Below, in pieces: positions 35,279 to 45,674 of a stretch of 64,000 bases of DNA. The stretch's first letter is position 1; each line of letters starts with the position of its first letter. Origin of the DNA: an uncultured Christensenella sp. (lineage in GTDB: Bacteria > Bacillota > Clostridia > Christensenellales > Borkfalkiaceae); contig CAJTUK010000007.1 in the NCBI GenBank assembly GCA_910579525.1, positions 43,419 through 107,418 of the forward strand, in the 5' to 3' direction. The notes beneath the pieces were generated by a model that ran no database searches, was not told the DNA's origin, and was given only the letters and a program-made list of their open reading frames with translations. The translations under genes were made by a program, and so were the position numbers.

Positions 35279-37201
35279 ATGAAAAAGAAATTTGCCGTTG
35301 CGCTTGCAACGTGTTTTTTGGCAGTTTCGGCGGCTTCGTTTACCGCTTGCGGCAATACGGACGACCCTCTCGGCACAGTTGACAAGGGCGACAGAACGGA
35401 AATAAAGTTTTTATGTATAAACAACTCAACGTCGTTGCCCGTATGGCAGGAACTGGTTGCAAGCTATAACGACGGGCAGGGACTAAAAGACAACGTTTTC
35501 GTCAACCTCGATATAAACGGTTCGGTTTCGCCTTCGGATACGGTATTCAGGAGAAGTAAGGAAAGCGCGGCTAACGTGGTTGCGCTCGGCGACGGTCAGG
35601 ACGGATTTCAGAAACTTTTAAATTTGAAGGATTCACGCCGCGCGCCCGACGGATTGTTGCTCGATTTGTCGACGTACGCGGAAAAAGACGAAGATTTCAA
35701 GCAAAACACTATTTCCAAAGACCTTTTAAACTGGTGGAGCGTAACCGTAAACAAAGATGCAAAACAGGGAGCGGGAGAGGAGAAACACATAATAGGCGCG
35801 GGGCAGCACCTTATGGGCGTGCCTTACGCTACAAACGCGCATTTCAACTGGTATAACGAGGCGATTTTCAAGGCGCAGGGAATTAATATAATTTCCGTGC
35901 CCGAGGAGGAGCTTGACGATTACAATACCGAACACGGAACGAATTTCAAGCCCCACGGCTATGCGGAATATAAAGCCGACGGAGGCGCGCAGGCGCCCGC
36001 GACGGGCTTGACCAAATCGAAAAACCTTGCAGGTAAAGAAGTTTATAAAGTATTCAACAACTGCATAGGTATGAACTGGGAAGAACAGCGCAACGTTTTA
36101 AAATATTTCAACACTTCGTTTAACAACGGCAGCGTTACCGGCACCGCGGCTACTACGCAGTACGGATTTGTTTCGGAATACTGGTTCAATTACGGCTGGT
36201 CGGTCGGCGGCGACGTTATGGGGTATAACGGCACGGAGTACGATTTCACTCTGTTAGACAATAAACCCAATTATATCGTTACCAAAGACGAAACGAAAAT
36301 TAACGGCGTTACGTACAATGCGGGCGATATCGTCCGTTACGAGGACAGGGTAAACGGAATAGAAAAGGCGGCCGTAAAGCCTGCGGACGTTTACGCGATT
36401 AATTCCACGTACGACGCTATTAAAGAATACGTTTCTTTGCAGGTAGGTACGCAAACTACGGTAGATACGGTAGGCTCGGTAACCTATAAGGGTTACGGTG
36501 TAGGCAACCCCGATACGGCAAGCGGAGACAACTGGTTCAACACCGCGCAGCTTGCGATGGTTAGAGGAACTCCCGAGGGCATAAAGAACAAGCTCGGCAG
36601 AACGAACGCCGCTGACTTCAATATCTGTATGCCCGAAACTTACCGCGAATACGAGGGCGGCAGCGTCTACTCGACGGGTGCGGGCTTTGAAAACGAACAT
36701 TTGAAGGTAATTGGCGAAACGTATGACGAAGGGGTTTACACCGGAGACATAAAGGTTGTGGGCGAAGCGAAAATTATAGGTAAAACGTCCACCGCAAGTA
36801 TCTCGCAGGGGCTTGTAATACCCGCATGTTCAGACCCCGAAAAGTATCAGTCTGCATGGGATTTCATAAGCTGGATTGCTACCGACGGACAGACCTACGT
36901 TGCAAAAACCCAGACGGTTGCGCCTGCCGCGGAGGCTACGCTTTTCAGCGAAGATTACGCTTATAATACGGAATTAACCAAGGGCAAGAATTTTTACGCC
37001 GTAGCAAAGACCGCTCTTTCGGCGGGACGCGGAGACTGGGGTTATTTTGAAAGCGGCACATGGGTTTATAACTGGTCTATGGATTTCAACCAAAAAGTAC
37101 GTAAGGGAACAATGACGCTTTCCGATTTCAATAAGGCTCACGCCGCGGAAGGTAAAAGAGACCTCAACAATATGTACAGCATAATCAAGGGGATAAGATA
37201 A
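35279..37201 (+). CDS. Sugar ABC transporter solute-binding lipoprotein (family 1)
   Basis: A 640-residue lipoprotein (lipobox FTACG) that captures the oligosaccharide outside the membrane. It has the family 1 pattern: IKFLCINNSTSLPVWQELVA at the first strand, HLMGVPYATNAHFNWYNEAIF at the hinge, and a C-terminal YQSAWDFISWIATDGQTYVA. It is longer than usual (400-550), with extra inserts near 210-260 and 330-390, which fits a large ligand. Its stop overlaps the start of the first permease (TAATG). Confidence 0.9.
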   Translation: MKKKFAVALATCFLAVSAASFTACGNTDDPLGTVDKGDRTEIKFLCINNSTSLPVWQELVASYNDGQGLKDNVFVNLDINGSVSPSDTVFRRSKESAANVVALGDGQDGFQKLLNLKDSRRAPDGLLLDLSTYAEKDEDFKQNTISKDLLNWWSVTVNKDAKQGAGEEKHIIGAGQHLMGVPYATNAHFNWYNEAIFKAQGINIISVPEEELDDYNTEHGTNFKPHGYAEYKADGGAQAPATGLTKSKNLAGKEVYKVFNNCIGMNWEEQRNVLKYFNTSFNNGSVTGTAATTQYGFVSEYWFNYGWSVGGDVMGYNGTEYDFTLLDNKPNYIVTKDETKINGVTYNAGDIVRYEDRVNGIEKAAVKPADVYAINSTYDAIKEYVSLQVGTQTTVDTVGSVTYKGYGVGNPDTASGDNWFNTAQLAMVRGTPEGIKNKLGRTNAADFNICMPETYREYEGGSVYSTGAGFENEHLKVIGETYDEGVYTGDIKVVGEAKIIGKTSTASISQGLVIPACSDPEKYQSAWDFISWIATDGQTYVAKTQTVAPAAEATLFSEDYAYNTELTKGKNFYAVAKTALSAGRGDWGYFESGTWVYNWSMDFNQKVRKGTMTLSDFNKAHAAEGKRDLNNMYSIIKGIR

Positions 37202-38148
37202 TGAAGGGCTTAAAAGCGCTTTCACAGGAATCCGCTTTGGATTTAATTCCCAAAAAGAAAATAAAATGGAAGCCGTTAAGCTGGATATGCCTTGTTATAG
37301 TATTTATACCTATAGTCGCATACTTTGTATTTAACGGTTTCCCGGTAGTGCTGTCGTTTATATCGATGTTTACCGATATGGAAAACAACGATTTGGCTAC
37401 TATGACGTGGAACGGGTTCGACAACTTTGCGCAGGTATTTCAGGACGAAAGATTTTGGAAGTCTTGGGGCGTAACGCTTCTGCTCGCCACGTCGCAGTTC
37501 GTCACGCTGCTTATTTCGCTTATTATCGCCGTTTTACTCGAACAAAAGGTAAAGGGCGCAAAGGCGTTGCAGGTTTTATTTTTCGTGCCTTACATATGTT
37601 CGAGCGTTGCCGTAGCCATAATGTGGGCTTGGGTGTTTTCTAAAGATTACGGAATTATCAATGCGATTTTCGGAACGAAAATAAACTGGTTGAACGATAC
37701 CGAACAACCTATGCGCCTGATACTCTGCGTGTACATAACGATTTTATGGCAGGCGCCGGCTTACGGTATAGTAATGTTTAAAGCCGCGCTTAAAAACGTA
37801 AACCCTTCTTTGTACGAGGCTGCGTCTTTAGACGGCGCGGGCGGGATTAAAAAGTTTTTCTTCGTAACTTTGCCGGGCATTAAATCCGTACTGTTGTTCT
37901 TGCTTTTGTCGAGTATTACGCAGGGCCTTGCCGTGTTTGACAGCGTGCTCGTTCTTGCGCCGTTGCAGTGGACGGGCGTTGCCGGACCCGACAACGTGGG
38001 GCTTACGGTAAATTACTATATTTACATCAAGGGCGTAATGCACGGGGAAATGGAATATGCGGCGGTTATGAGCTGGTTCCTGTTTGCTGTTACGCTTGCC
38101 GTCACCTTCCCTGTAATCAGAGCGAGAAACAAGGCGTCGGAGGGTTGA
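37201..38148 (+). CDS. Sugar ABC transporter permease (MalF-type)
   Basis: A 315-residue inner-membrane permease with six helices; the first is SWICLVIVFIPIVAYFVF. The EAA loop is YEAASLDGAGGIKKFFFVTL, which docks the ATPase. It overlaps the binding-protein stop by one base and the next permease follows after one base, so the three are one transporter. The ATPase at 24713 in the same operon is the expected energiser. Confidence 0.92.
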   Translation: MKGLKALSQESALDLIPKKKIKWKPLSWICLVIVFIPIVAYFVFNGFPVVLSFISMFTDMENNDLATMTWNGFDNFAQVFQDERFWKSWGVTLLLATSQFVTLLISLIIAVLLEQKVKGAKALQVLFFVPYICSSVAVAIMWAWVFSKDYGIINAIFGTKINWLNDTEQPMRLILCVYITILWQAPAYGIVMFKAALKNVNPSLYEAASLDGAGGIKKFFFVTLPGIKSVLLFLLLSSITQGLAVFDSVLVLAPLQWTGVAGPDNVGLTVNYYIYIKGVMHGEMEYAAVMSWFLFAVTLAVTFPVIRARNKASEG

Positions 38149-38149
38149 T

Positions 38150-39100
38150 ATGACGAAATATAAAACATTATTCAAAGGTTTGGAGAGTGTAGACGAAAAC
38201 TTTAAACCGAGAAAGAAAAAAGAACCCGTTTCGGCGGGAAGAATAGCGACTTATATCATATTGTTGCTCTACGCCGTATGGATTTTAGCGCCGTTTTTTA
38301 TAATCCTCGTCACGTCGTTTACGTCGAACGCGGAATACAGCGAGGCGACGGGCTATATATGGTGGCCGAAAAACTTTTCGTTAGAGGGCTATAAGCTGTT
38401 ATTCACGCAGGACCCTTACAGGGTAAACGGAATACCTTCGCTATTAATGGGCTTTATCAATACTCTTTGGATAACGCTTGTGCCGCTTGTATCCGGCTTG
38501 TTGCAGTCGCTTTTGGTTGCATATTGCTATTGGCAGGAAAGATTCCCGTTTAAAAATTCGCTGTTTATGTTCACCATAACCCTGATGTTTATTCCTCTGG
38601 GAGCGTTCGGGTTCGTAGGATATATGTTCTACTACAACATTGGCTGGACGGAAGGCTTTGCCGCATATCTGCCCTTGATAGTTCCGGGGCTTTTTGCAAG
38701 CGCAAGCACGGTGTTTTTCCTCAGACCGTATCTTGACGGTATAAGCGGAGAGATTATCGAAGCAGCGAAGATTGACGGAATGAATTTCTGGCAGATATTC
38801 TTTACGATAGTTTTGCCGTTATCGAAAGCGGCGCTTATCGCGCAATTTATATTCGGTTTCGTAGGCGGTTATAACAACTATGCCGGCGCGCTGATGTATC
38901 TCGGCAACGAAAGCGAATCCATGTGGACCTTACAGCTTACTTTGCAACGGCTTATCGGGCATTTATCCACTTCGCCGGACGGCGATTACAGCTTCCAGTG
39001 CGCAACTTCGCTTATGGCTATGTTGCCTTTGATTTTGGTTTATCTCGGTTGCCAGAAATTCTTCATTGAGGGAATTTCTTTCGGCGGGGGTAAGGAGTAA
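38150..39100 (+). CDS. Sugar ABC transporter permease (MalG-type)
   Basis: A 316-residue inner-membrane permease. Six helices, the first at IATYIILLLYAVWILAPFFI; the EAA loop is IEAAKIDGMNFWQIFFTIVL. Lacks the long N-terminal extension seen in the MalG-type gene at 5516. It is followed by a terminator, which divides the operon before the three cytoplasmic glycosidases. Confidence 0.93.
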   Translation: MTKYKTLFKGLESVDENFKPRKKKEPVSAGRIATYIILLLYAVWILAPFFIILVTSFTSNAEYSEATGYIWWPKNFSLEGYKLLFTQDPYRVNGIPSLLMGFINTLWITLVPLVSGLLQSLLVAYCYWQERFPFKNSLFMFTITLMFIPLGAFGFVGYMFYYNIGWTEGFAAYLPLIVPGLFASASTVFFLRPYLDGISGEIIEAAKIDGMNFWQIFFTIVLPLSKAALIAQFIFGFVGGYNNYAGALMYLGNESESMWTLQLTLQRLIGHLSTSPDGDYSFQCATSLMAMLPLILVYLGCQKFFIEGISFGGGKE

Positions 39101-39141
39101 CAAAAAATTAGGGGTTAAAGTTTAAGAAAAAATAAAAATAA

Positions 39142-39172
39142 GCGGGGCGGCGGTTTCGCCGCCCCGCATTTT
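39142..39172 (+). terminator. Terminator between transporter and glycosidase genes
   Basis: Perfect 11-bp stem GCGGGGCGGCG / CGCCGCCCCGC with a 4-base loop, then ATTTT. The short T-run suggests partial read-through, or that the glycosidases have their own promoter. Confidence 0.75.
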
Positions 39173-39199
39173 AAAAAATACTATTCATAGGGACATTAT

Positions 39200-41203
39200 A
39201 TGAAATTGACGACAAAAGATCTGACAATTGAAGAAAAACTCCGCCTTGTCTGCGGCAAGGACTGCTGGCACACGGTGGATTTAGGCGGAAAAATTCCGTT
39301 TGTGCGCGTAACTGACGCGAGCATGGGCGTGAGAATGCCCGTCAACCCCGAAAACTGGGACGGGATAAAACCGTCCGTTTCCTATCCTTCTTTGCACATG
39401 CTTGCAAACACGTGGGACTTGGAAACCGTGAGAAAGTACGCCGAATGCGTTGCGGACGACTGCCTTGACGCCGGCGCGGATATACTGCTTGGACCGGGAG
39501 TAAATATAAAGCGTTCGCCTTTGTGCGGGAGGAATTTCGAGTATTTGTCGGAAGACCCGTTTCTTGCCGGCACGGTTGGGAGAGAATATATTTCCGCAAT
39601 GCAGGCGGAGGGCGCGGGAGCGTGCGTAAAGCACTTTTGCTGCAACAATGCGGAGACCAACCGCTTACAGCAGTCGAGCGACGTTGACGAAAGAACCCTG
39701 CGCGAAATTTATTATAAGCCTTTTGAAATTGCGTTAGAGGCAAAGCCCGTTAGCCTTATGTCGTCTTATAACAGAATAAACGGGGTGTACGGCTCGGAAT
39801 ATAAAAAGGGGTATGATACTTTACGCGGCGAATACGGCTTTGACGGACTTATTATGTCCGATTGGGACGCAGTGCGTGACAGAACAAAATCTGCGAAGGC
39901 GGGTTGCGACCTTGAAATGCCTTTCCATCCCGAGCATTACGAACAGTTGGTTAAGGATTTCAACGACGGAAAAATTACAGAAAAAGAAATTGACGAGTGC
40001 GCGGAACGCGTGTTGGATTTGATATATAGATGCAAGGATTTGCAAAAGGGCAAAAAGCGCAAACACACTTTGGAAGAGCGTATCGCTTTCACCCGTAAGG
40101 CGGAGGAAGAGGGTATCGTCCTTTTAAAAAACAACGGCGTGTTGCCTTTAAAGAAAGGTCAAAGCCTTTCTATGTGCGGTTGGTTTGCCCGCCCCTGCGC
40201 GTATAACCGCAAGCGCCCCGAATTAATCTGCGGCGGCGGTTCGGGTTACGTGGAGCGGCTTACCGTCTTCGATATGCTCGACATAATGAAGAGCGTGCAC
40301 GGCGGTGAAATTTCATACGAGCCCGCGTTCTCCGAAGACGGTGTGGACAGCTCTTTTATGAACCCGGGAAACGCGGTTGACAACGCGGCTTTAAGCGACG
40401 TGAATATTGTATTCGCGGGCACGGGCGCGCCCATTGAAAGCGAGGGCGGCGACAGACTGAACATTAAGCTGTGCGACGCCCAGGTCCGCACTATTACGGA
40501 CACTTCGTCCGTCAATAAAAATACAGTTGTCGTAGTGTTTGCGGGATCTGCCGTAGATATGAGCGAGTGGATAGACTGTGTGGCGGCGGTGGTTTACGTC
40601 GGTTTCCCCGGAGAGCGTGGCGGCGAGGCTGTAGCAAACGTTTTAACGGGCAAGGCAAATCCTTGCGGAAAACTTTCCGAAACGTTCCCTTTAAGCTATG
40701 AAGATACCCCCGTATCCAAGTGTTACGCGGATAGCAAAGTTACCCGTTATGAAGACGGGCTTGACGTGGGATACAGATATTACGATACATATAACGTTCC
40801 CGTGTTGTTTCCGTTCGGTTATGGAATGAGCTATTCGCGGTTCTGTTACGGCGGACTTAAATTGAAGACGGACGGAAAATCGCTTGAAGTAAGCTATGAG
40901 ATAGAAAACTTATCGGATATTGACGGCAAGGAAGTTTCACAGGTTTACGTTAGGGCTATCGGCTCGTACGTTTATCGCCCGTACAAGGAATTAAAGGGCT
41001 TTGCAAAGACGCTTGTAAAGGCGGGAGCAAAGCAAAAAGCGACGGTAAAGCTCAATATGCGTTCGTTTGAGTGCTGGTCTGCGGCAAAGGACGGCTGGGA
41101 CGTAGAGGACGGAATTTACGAAATAATAGTCGGTGCGTCGGTTGCCGATGAAATGTTGAAAGCCAAAATTAAAATCACGGACGGTAAAATTAAAGTTTTA
41201 TGA
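39200..41203 (+). CDS. GH3-family beta-glycosidase
   Basis: A 667-residue cytoplasmic enzyme (no signal peptide). The GH3 barrel is clear: DILLGPGVNIKRSPLCGRNF, AGACVKHFCCNNAETNR and GLIMSDWDAV with Asp221 as likely nucleophile. Then come the alpha/beta sandwich domain (EEEGIVLLKNNGVLPL to GFPGERGGEAVANVL, with GGGSGYV) and a C-terminal fibronectin-III-like domain (VSYEIENLSDIDGKEVSQ). This suggests a beta-glucosidase or beta-xylosidase. Its stop overlaps the next start (ATGA). It would split imported oligosaccharides from the non-reducing end. Confidence 0.92.
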   Translation: MKLTTKDLTIEEKLRLVCGKDCWHTVDLGGKIPFVRVTDASMGVRMPVNPENWDGIKPSVSYPSLHMLANTWDLETVRKYAECVADDCLDAGADILLGPGVNIKRSPLCGRNFEYLSEDPFLAGTVGREYISAMQAEGAGACVKHFCCNNAETNRLQQSSDVDERTLREIYYKPFEIALEAKPVSLMSSYNRINGVYGSEYKKGYDTLRGEYGFDGLIMSDWDAVRDRTKSAKAGCDLEMPFHPEHYEQLVKDFNDGKITEKEIDECAERVLDLIYRCKDLQKGKKRKHTLEERIAFTRKAEEEGIVLLKNNGVLPLKKGQSLSMCGWFARPCAYNRKRPELICGGGSGYVERLTVFDMLDIMKSVHGGEISYEPAFSEDGVDSSFMNPGNAVDNAALSDVNIVFAGTGAPIESEGGDRLNIKLCDAQVRTITDTSSVNKNTVVVVFAGSAVDMSEWIDCVAAVVYVGFPGERGGEAVANVLTGKANPCGKLSETFPLSYEDTPVSKCYADSKVTRYEDGLDVGYRYYDTYNVPVLFPFGYGMSYSRFCYGGLKLKTDGKSLEVSYEIENLSDIDGKEVSQVYVRAIGSYVYRPYKELKGFAKTLVKAGAKQKATVKLNMRSFECWSAAKDGWDVEDGIYEIIVGASVADEMLKAKIKITDGKIKVL

Positions 41204-43143
41204 CGGATAAAATCTTTATCGGCGCGGCGTACTATCCCGAACTGTGGGAAGAGAGCGAGATTGAAAAAGATATTCAAAGGTGCAAAGATTTAGGAATAAA
41301 CGTGCTGCGCATAGGCGAATTCGCTTGGAGCAAAATGGAGCCGAAAGAGGGCGAATTTTGTCTTGATTGGCTTGAAAACATAGTGGATAAACTCTACAAA
41401 AACGGAATTTATACCATAATGTGCACGCCCACCTGTACCCCGCCGCGCTGGATGCTGAACAAATACGAAGAGACGCGGACGGTAACGCCGGATTTGATTC
41501 GTTCGGACGTATCTTCGCGCTGTCATACCTGCAAAACTTCGCCCGTTATGCGCGAGAAAAACCGCATAATTTGTGCCCGGCTCGGGAAAATTTTCGGCAA
41601 ACATAAAGGCGTTATCGGCTGGCAGATAGATAACGAGATATACCCCTATAACGAGGGTTGTTTTTGCGATAACTGCAAGTCGGCTTTTCGCGTTTATTTA
41701 AATGATATATACGGGTCAATCGATAAATTAAACAAAAAATGGGGCATGGCGAGATGGTCTTTGAACTATGACGGATTCGAAGATATACAACCGCCCTATC
41801 CCAAGCAGTGGCGGCACCCTTCGCTCCGCAAGGCGTGGTGGGAATTTCAGTGCAGGCAGATAAAGACTTACGTTGACGAGCAGGCGGAGATATTGCACGG
41901 CTTCGGCTGTAAAAACGTAGGCACCGATATGATGCAGAACAATTATTTGAGTTATTACGGCGTGAACGAAAAACTCGACACGGTGCAGTTTAATCACTAT
42001 AATCCCGCGGAGGATTTGCCGGATACGGCTTTTTCTTACGACTTTTTGCGTTGCGTTAAGGATAAGCCGTTCTGGGTGACCGAAACGCAGGTAGGCTGGA
42101 ACGGGAGCGAGTTTGCGGACAGCGGATACAGACCGGAAGGCGCCTGTTACGTAAACACGCTTTTGCCTATTGCCAAGGGTGCGGAAATGAACCTTTATTG
42201 GCTGTTCCGCACGCACCCCAACGGTCACGAGCTCGCGCACGGCGCGCTTTATTCGGCCGCAGGCAGGCAATACCGAGTAACCGAAGAAGTTAAAAGAGCC
42301 GCCCGTGATCTGGAAAAATGCGCTGAATTTATCGCGGAAAGTAAAATAAAAAGTAAAATAGCGTTGCACTATTCCGCGGAGGCAATGAACTGTTTTTCAA
42401 GCGCGCCGCTAATCAAAAATTTCGATTACAGAAACACGCTTATAAAAAAATATTACTCCGCTCTCCGCCATTATAACGTAGATATAATAGATATTCCGCA
42501 CGGTATGGACGGTTACGAAGTTTTGATTTCGCCCTTTCTTGCGACCGCGGACGAAAACGGTTTTAAAGAGCGGGTTATAGAGTGGGTAAAAAACGGCGGA
42601 ACGTGGATAGTCGGACCGATGTCCGATATAATGGACTGCACTGTTACAAAGTATACGGAGGCGCCGTATTCGTTTGTGGAGGAGCTTGCGGGAGTTTATG
42701 TTAAGTACCAAAAGCCTGTTGATAACAGCGTTTTCAAGGCGCAGTGGATTAACGACGGCGAGTGTGCGGTTTCTACCTGCTTCGATGCGTTCGAGTGCAA
42801 CGAAGGCACGCGCAGTCTTGCGCACTACGTTGCGGGAGAGTTTGCTCCGCTCTCGGTTATAACCGAGAGGACGGTGGGCAAAGGCAAAGTGATACTTGTG
42901 GGAAGCGTAATTTCTCACGGCGATTTGTTGAGGCTCGTTAACCTTGCGCCCATTGCCGAGGCGAGTGAAAACGTTATACTCACCGAGCGTACCGGTAAAG
43001 AAAACGGCATAATCGCAGTAGAAACGCAAAATATGGGCGGTTACATAGTCCTTGACGGACAATATACCGAGTTGATTTCAGGCAGAATACTTTCGGGCAA
43101 GGTTGAGTTGCAACCCTACGAAGTGCTTGTTTTAAATAAATAA
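41200..43143 (+). CDS. GH42-family beta-galactosidase
   Basis: A 647-residue cytoplasmic enzyme. N-terminal YYPELWEESEIEKDIQRCKD and GINVLRIGEFAWSKMEPKEG are typical. IGWQIDNEIYPYNEGC holds the acid/base (Glu146) and FWVTETQVGW the nucleophile (Glu295). Cysteines around CFCDNCKSAF (~152-160) fit the zinc site of the family. A trimerisation-like alpha/beta domain follows (~390-600) and a small end domain. It should remove beta-galactose from imported oligosaccharides. It overlaps the GH3 gene by 4 bp. Confidence 0.93.
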   Translation: MTDKIFIGAAYYPELWEESEIEKDIQRCKDLGINVLRIGEFAWSKMEPKEGEFCLDWLENIVDKLYKNGIYTIMCTPTCTPPRWMLNKYEETRTVTPDLIRSDVSSRCHTCKTSPVMREKNRIICARLGKIFGKHKGVIGWQIDNEIYPYNEGCFCDNCKSAFRVYLNDIYGSIDKLNKKWGMARWSLNYDGFEDIQPPYPKQWRHPSLRKAWWEFQCRQIKTYVDEQAEILHGFGCKNVGTDMMQNNYLSYYGVNEKLDTVQFNHYNPAEDLPDTAFSYDFLRCVKDKPFWVTETQVGWNGSEFADSGYRPEGACYVNTLLPIAKGAEMNLYWLFRTHPNGHELAHGALYSAAGRQYRVTEEVKRAARDLEKCAEFIAESKIKSKIALHYSAEAMNCFSSAPLIKNFDYRNTLIKKYYSALRHYNVDIIDIPHGMDGYEVLISPFLATADENGFKERVIEWVKNGGTWIVGPMSDIMDCTVTKYTEAPYSFVEELAGVYVKYQKPVDNSVFKAQWINDGECAVSTCFDAFECNEGTRSLAHYVAGEFAPLSVITERTVGKGKVILVGSVISHGDLLRLVNLAPIAEASENVILTERTGKENGIIAVETQNMGGYIVLDGQYTELISGRILSGKVELQPYEVLVLNK

Positions 43144-43160
43144 AAGTTGAGGTTAAATTT

Positions 43161-45674
43161 ATGAAACAAATCGTTTTTAACAACGTGAGAGTACAGTTAT
43201 TGAGTGAAAGCGTAGTGCGTGTAGAGTTTGCCAAAGGCGGAAAATTCTGCGACGGGAATACGTTTTTTATTCCGAATAAAGCCGACTACGAAAACAACGA
43301 AGTTGCATACACGCTTAAAAAGGGCGTAGTATGCTTCGGCGAATATAAGTTATATATACCGGAAAACGCGAAGTCGCTTACAGGCGTAAGGCTTGAAAAA
43401 AACGGGAGAAAGATTTATACATATACAAAGCTTGCAAACAGCGGAGAGTTGCCCGCATTGGATAGAACGCCGGAAGTGTTTGCGATATCGGATACGCCCC
43501 GCATAATCGTGCCGGAGGGCGGATATTCTGCTGAAAGGCAGGGCGAGTATAAAGTAGAGGAGAACGTACAGGATATATATCTGTTGCTGTGCGCAAAGTC
43601 TGCAAAAAAGCTCCGTAAACTCTACGTTGAGCTTACGGGCAGACCCGAACTCGTGCGGCTTTCCACGCTCGGCGGTTGGAACAGTAAGTATTACGCCTAC
43701 ACCGAAGAAGAGGCAAAGCAGCTAATATTGGATTACGAAGCTCATAACGTGCCGTTGGACGTGATGGTAATAGACACGGACTGGCGCAGTTGCGAAAACG
43801 GCTGGGGATACGATATAAATACAGAGCTCTTCCCCGATATGAAAAGGTTTATGGACTTTGCGCACGCGCACGGCGTGGAGGTGTGCTTTAACGACCACCC
43901 CGAACCCGTCGACGGCAAACATGTATTCACAACCGAGGAGATAGCATATCGCGAAAGCAATTTACAATCTTTAATGGAAAAGGGGCTGGATATCTGGTGG
44001 TATGACAGGAACTGGACGACGCGCCTGATATCTCCCAGTAAAAACCTGCGTTGGGAAACGTTGGGGCTTTATCTTTTCGAGGACGTAACCCGCCATTATT
44101 GGCAGAAACGGAGCGGCAGTAAAGATATATACCGCCGCCCCGTTATAATGGGCAACATTGTAAACGTTGTGAACGGCTGTTTTGAAAAGATTTACGACAG
44201 CGCGTCTCACCGATATTCAGTGCAATGGACGGGGGATATTGCAAGCGACCCCGACGCACTCGCGCAGGAAGTTTCAACGCTTATAAAAGCGGGTAACGAC
44301 GGAATAGCATACTGCAACTCGGACTGCGGCGGGCACCTCGGCAACCCCGATAAAGAAGGGTTTATCCGCTGGATGCAGTTCGGCACGCTTTCACCCGTAT
44401 TCCGTCCGCATTGCACTAATATCGTAGCGCGTACGCGCGAGCCGTGGGTTTACGACGAAGAAACGCTTGAAATCGTGCGCGAATACAATAACCTGCGCTA
44501 TCGTCTGCTTCCCGTAATATATAAAAACGCTTATGAAAACTACTTAACAGGCGAGCCGATTTTTAAGGGATTGGGCTGGGAATATCCCGCGGATAAGCGT
44601 GCTTTGAAGCGTACGGACGAGTATATGCTGGGCAACGATATTTTAATAAAGCCCATAGCTGGCAGGACCCCGATTCTCGCAGAAAGGAAGCATTTTACAA
44701 AACCCGTAAAAGCAACGTATTATAATGGCACGGAGCTTAAAGGCGAGCCGATAGCAAAAGCCGAATACGGTAATCTGGATATAATACTCAACCACACTTC
44801 GCCCGAAGACGGGGTGCCCGTTTACAACTTTTCGGCACGGTTCGAAACGGAAGTAAAATTCGATAAAGACGTTGAGCTTGTCATTCGCTGTGACGACGGA
44901 TCTACGGTTTGGATAGACGGGAAAAAAGTACACGAAGATAAAACCTTACATTCCGCAATGCTTTTTCCGCTTGGCGAGGTCAGCGCAAACGAGTTGCATA
45001 AAATCGAAATAGAATATTTTCAGGCGGGCGGCGAAGCGGCGATAGGGCTTTATTTCTGCGAAGTTAAAACGGACAACAGTCTGGACGTTTATCTTCCCGC
45101 GGGCAAATGGCTTGATCCGTTCGACGGCAAAATTTATAACGGTGGCAAGACCGTAAGCAAGGAATACGGCTTGCGCGAAACGCCTATGTTTATTCGCCTT
45201 GGCGCGCTGTTGCCCCTTGCATATGCCGCAAATAACACAAAAGAGCAGAAGTGGGATAAACTCGTCTACGACTTCTATCCGTGCAAGCAAGCTCGGGACG
45301 ACGGTTATTTATACGAGGACGATACAAACACTACGGCTTATAAGTTGGGTCAATTCCGTAAAAGCGCATACGAAGCTTATTACAGCGAAGAAGAGAATGC
45401 GTTCGTTGTCAAGCTACACGCCGCGCAAGGGGCTTTTGCGGGCGATAAGTGTTTTAAAGAGCGTGAAATTACGGTAAAATACCATCTGTTAAAGGGCGCG
45501 GACAGTGTAAAGAAAATTACCGTAAACGGCGAAAATTACGGTTTTATGAAAGCGCCGAAAGACGGCGGCGCCTATCCCCTCGGCTCGGCGGAAACAGCGG
45601 CGGACAGTAAAGTGATTTGCACAAAGTTAAGAACCGAAACGGACAGCGAATACGAATTGAAGTTCTATCTGTAA
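43161..45674 (+). CDS. GH31-family alpha-glycosidase with PA14-type insertion
   Basis: An 837-residue cytoplasmic enzyme. The N-terminal beta domain is followed by the barrel: LDVMVIDTDWRSCENGWGYD (shown as LDVMVIDTDWR and ENGWGYD), then GLDIWWYDRNW (Asp282, likely nucleophile) and HRYSVQWTGDIASD (Asp359, likely acid/base). Residues ~525-645 contain a PA14-like domain (TYYNGTEL, VELVIRCDDGSTVWIDGKKV, IEYFQAGGEAAIGLYF), followed by the end of the GH31 C-terminal sandwich (VYLPAGKWLDPFDG). This order suits alpha-xylosidases or alpha-glucosidases. It is the last gene of the cluster; no clear terminator is visible after it. Confidence 0.9.
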   Translation: MKQIVFNNVRVQLLSESVVRVEFAKGGKFCDGNTFFIPNKADYENNEVAYTLKKGVVCFGEYKLYIPENAKSLTGVRLEKNGRKIYTYTKLANSGELPALDRTPEVFAISDTPRIIVPEGGYSAERQGEYKVEENVQDIYLLLCAKSAKKLRKLYVELTGRPELVRLSTLGGWNSKYYAYTEEEAKQLILDYEAHNVPLDVMVIDTDWRSCENGWGYDINTELFPDMKRFMDFAHAHGVEVCFNDHPEPVDGKHVFTTEEIAYRESNLQSLMEKGLDIWWYDRNWTTRLISPSKNLRWETLGLYLFEDVTRHYWQKRSGSKDIYRRPVIMGNIVNVVNGCFEKIYDSASHRYSVQWTGDIASDPDALAQEVSTLIKAGNDGIAYCNSDCGGHLGNPDKEGFIRWMQFGTLSPVFRPHCTNIVARTREPWVYDEETLEIVREYNNLRYRLLPVIYKNAYENYLTGEPIFKGLGWEYPADKRALKRTDEYMLGNDILIKPIAGRTPILAERKHFTKPVKATYYNGTELKGEPIAKAEYGNLDIILNHTSPEDGVPVYNFSARFETEVKFDKDVELVIRCDDGSTVWIDGKKVHEDKTLHSAMLFPLGEVSANELHKIEIEYFQAGGEAAIGLYFCEVKTDNSLDVYLPAGKWLDPFDGKIYNGGKTVSKEYGLRETPMFIRLGALLPLAYAANNTKEQKWDKLVYDFYPCKQARDDGYLYEDDTNTTAYKLGQFRKSAYEAYYSEEENAFVVKLHAAQGAFAGDKCFKEREITVKYHLLKGADSVKKITVNGENYGFMKAPKDGGAYPLGSAETAADSKVICTKLRTETDSEYELKFYL

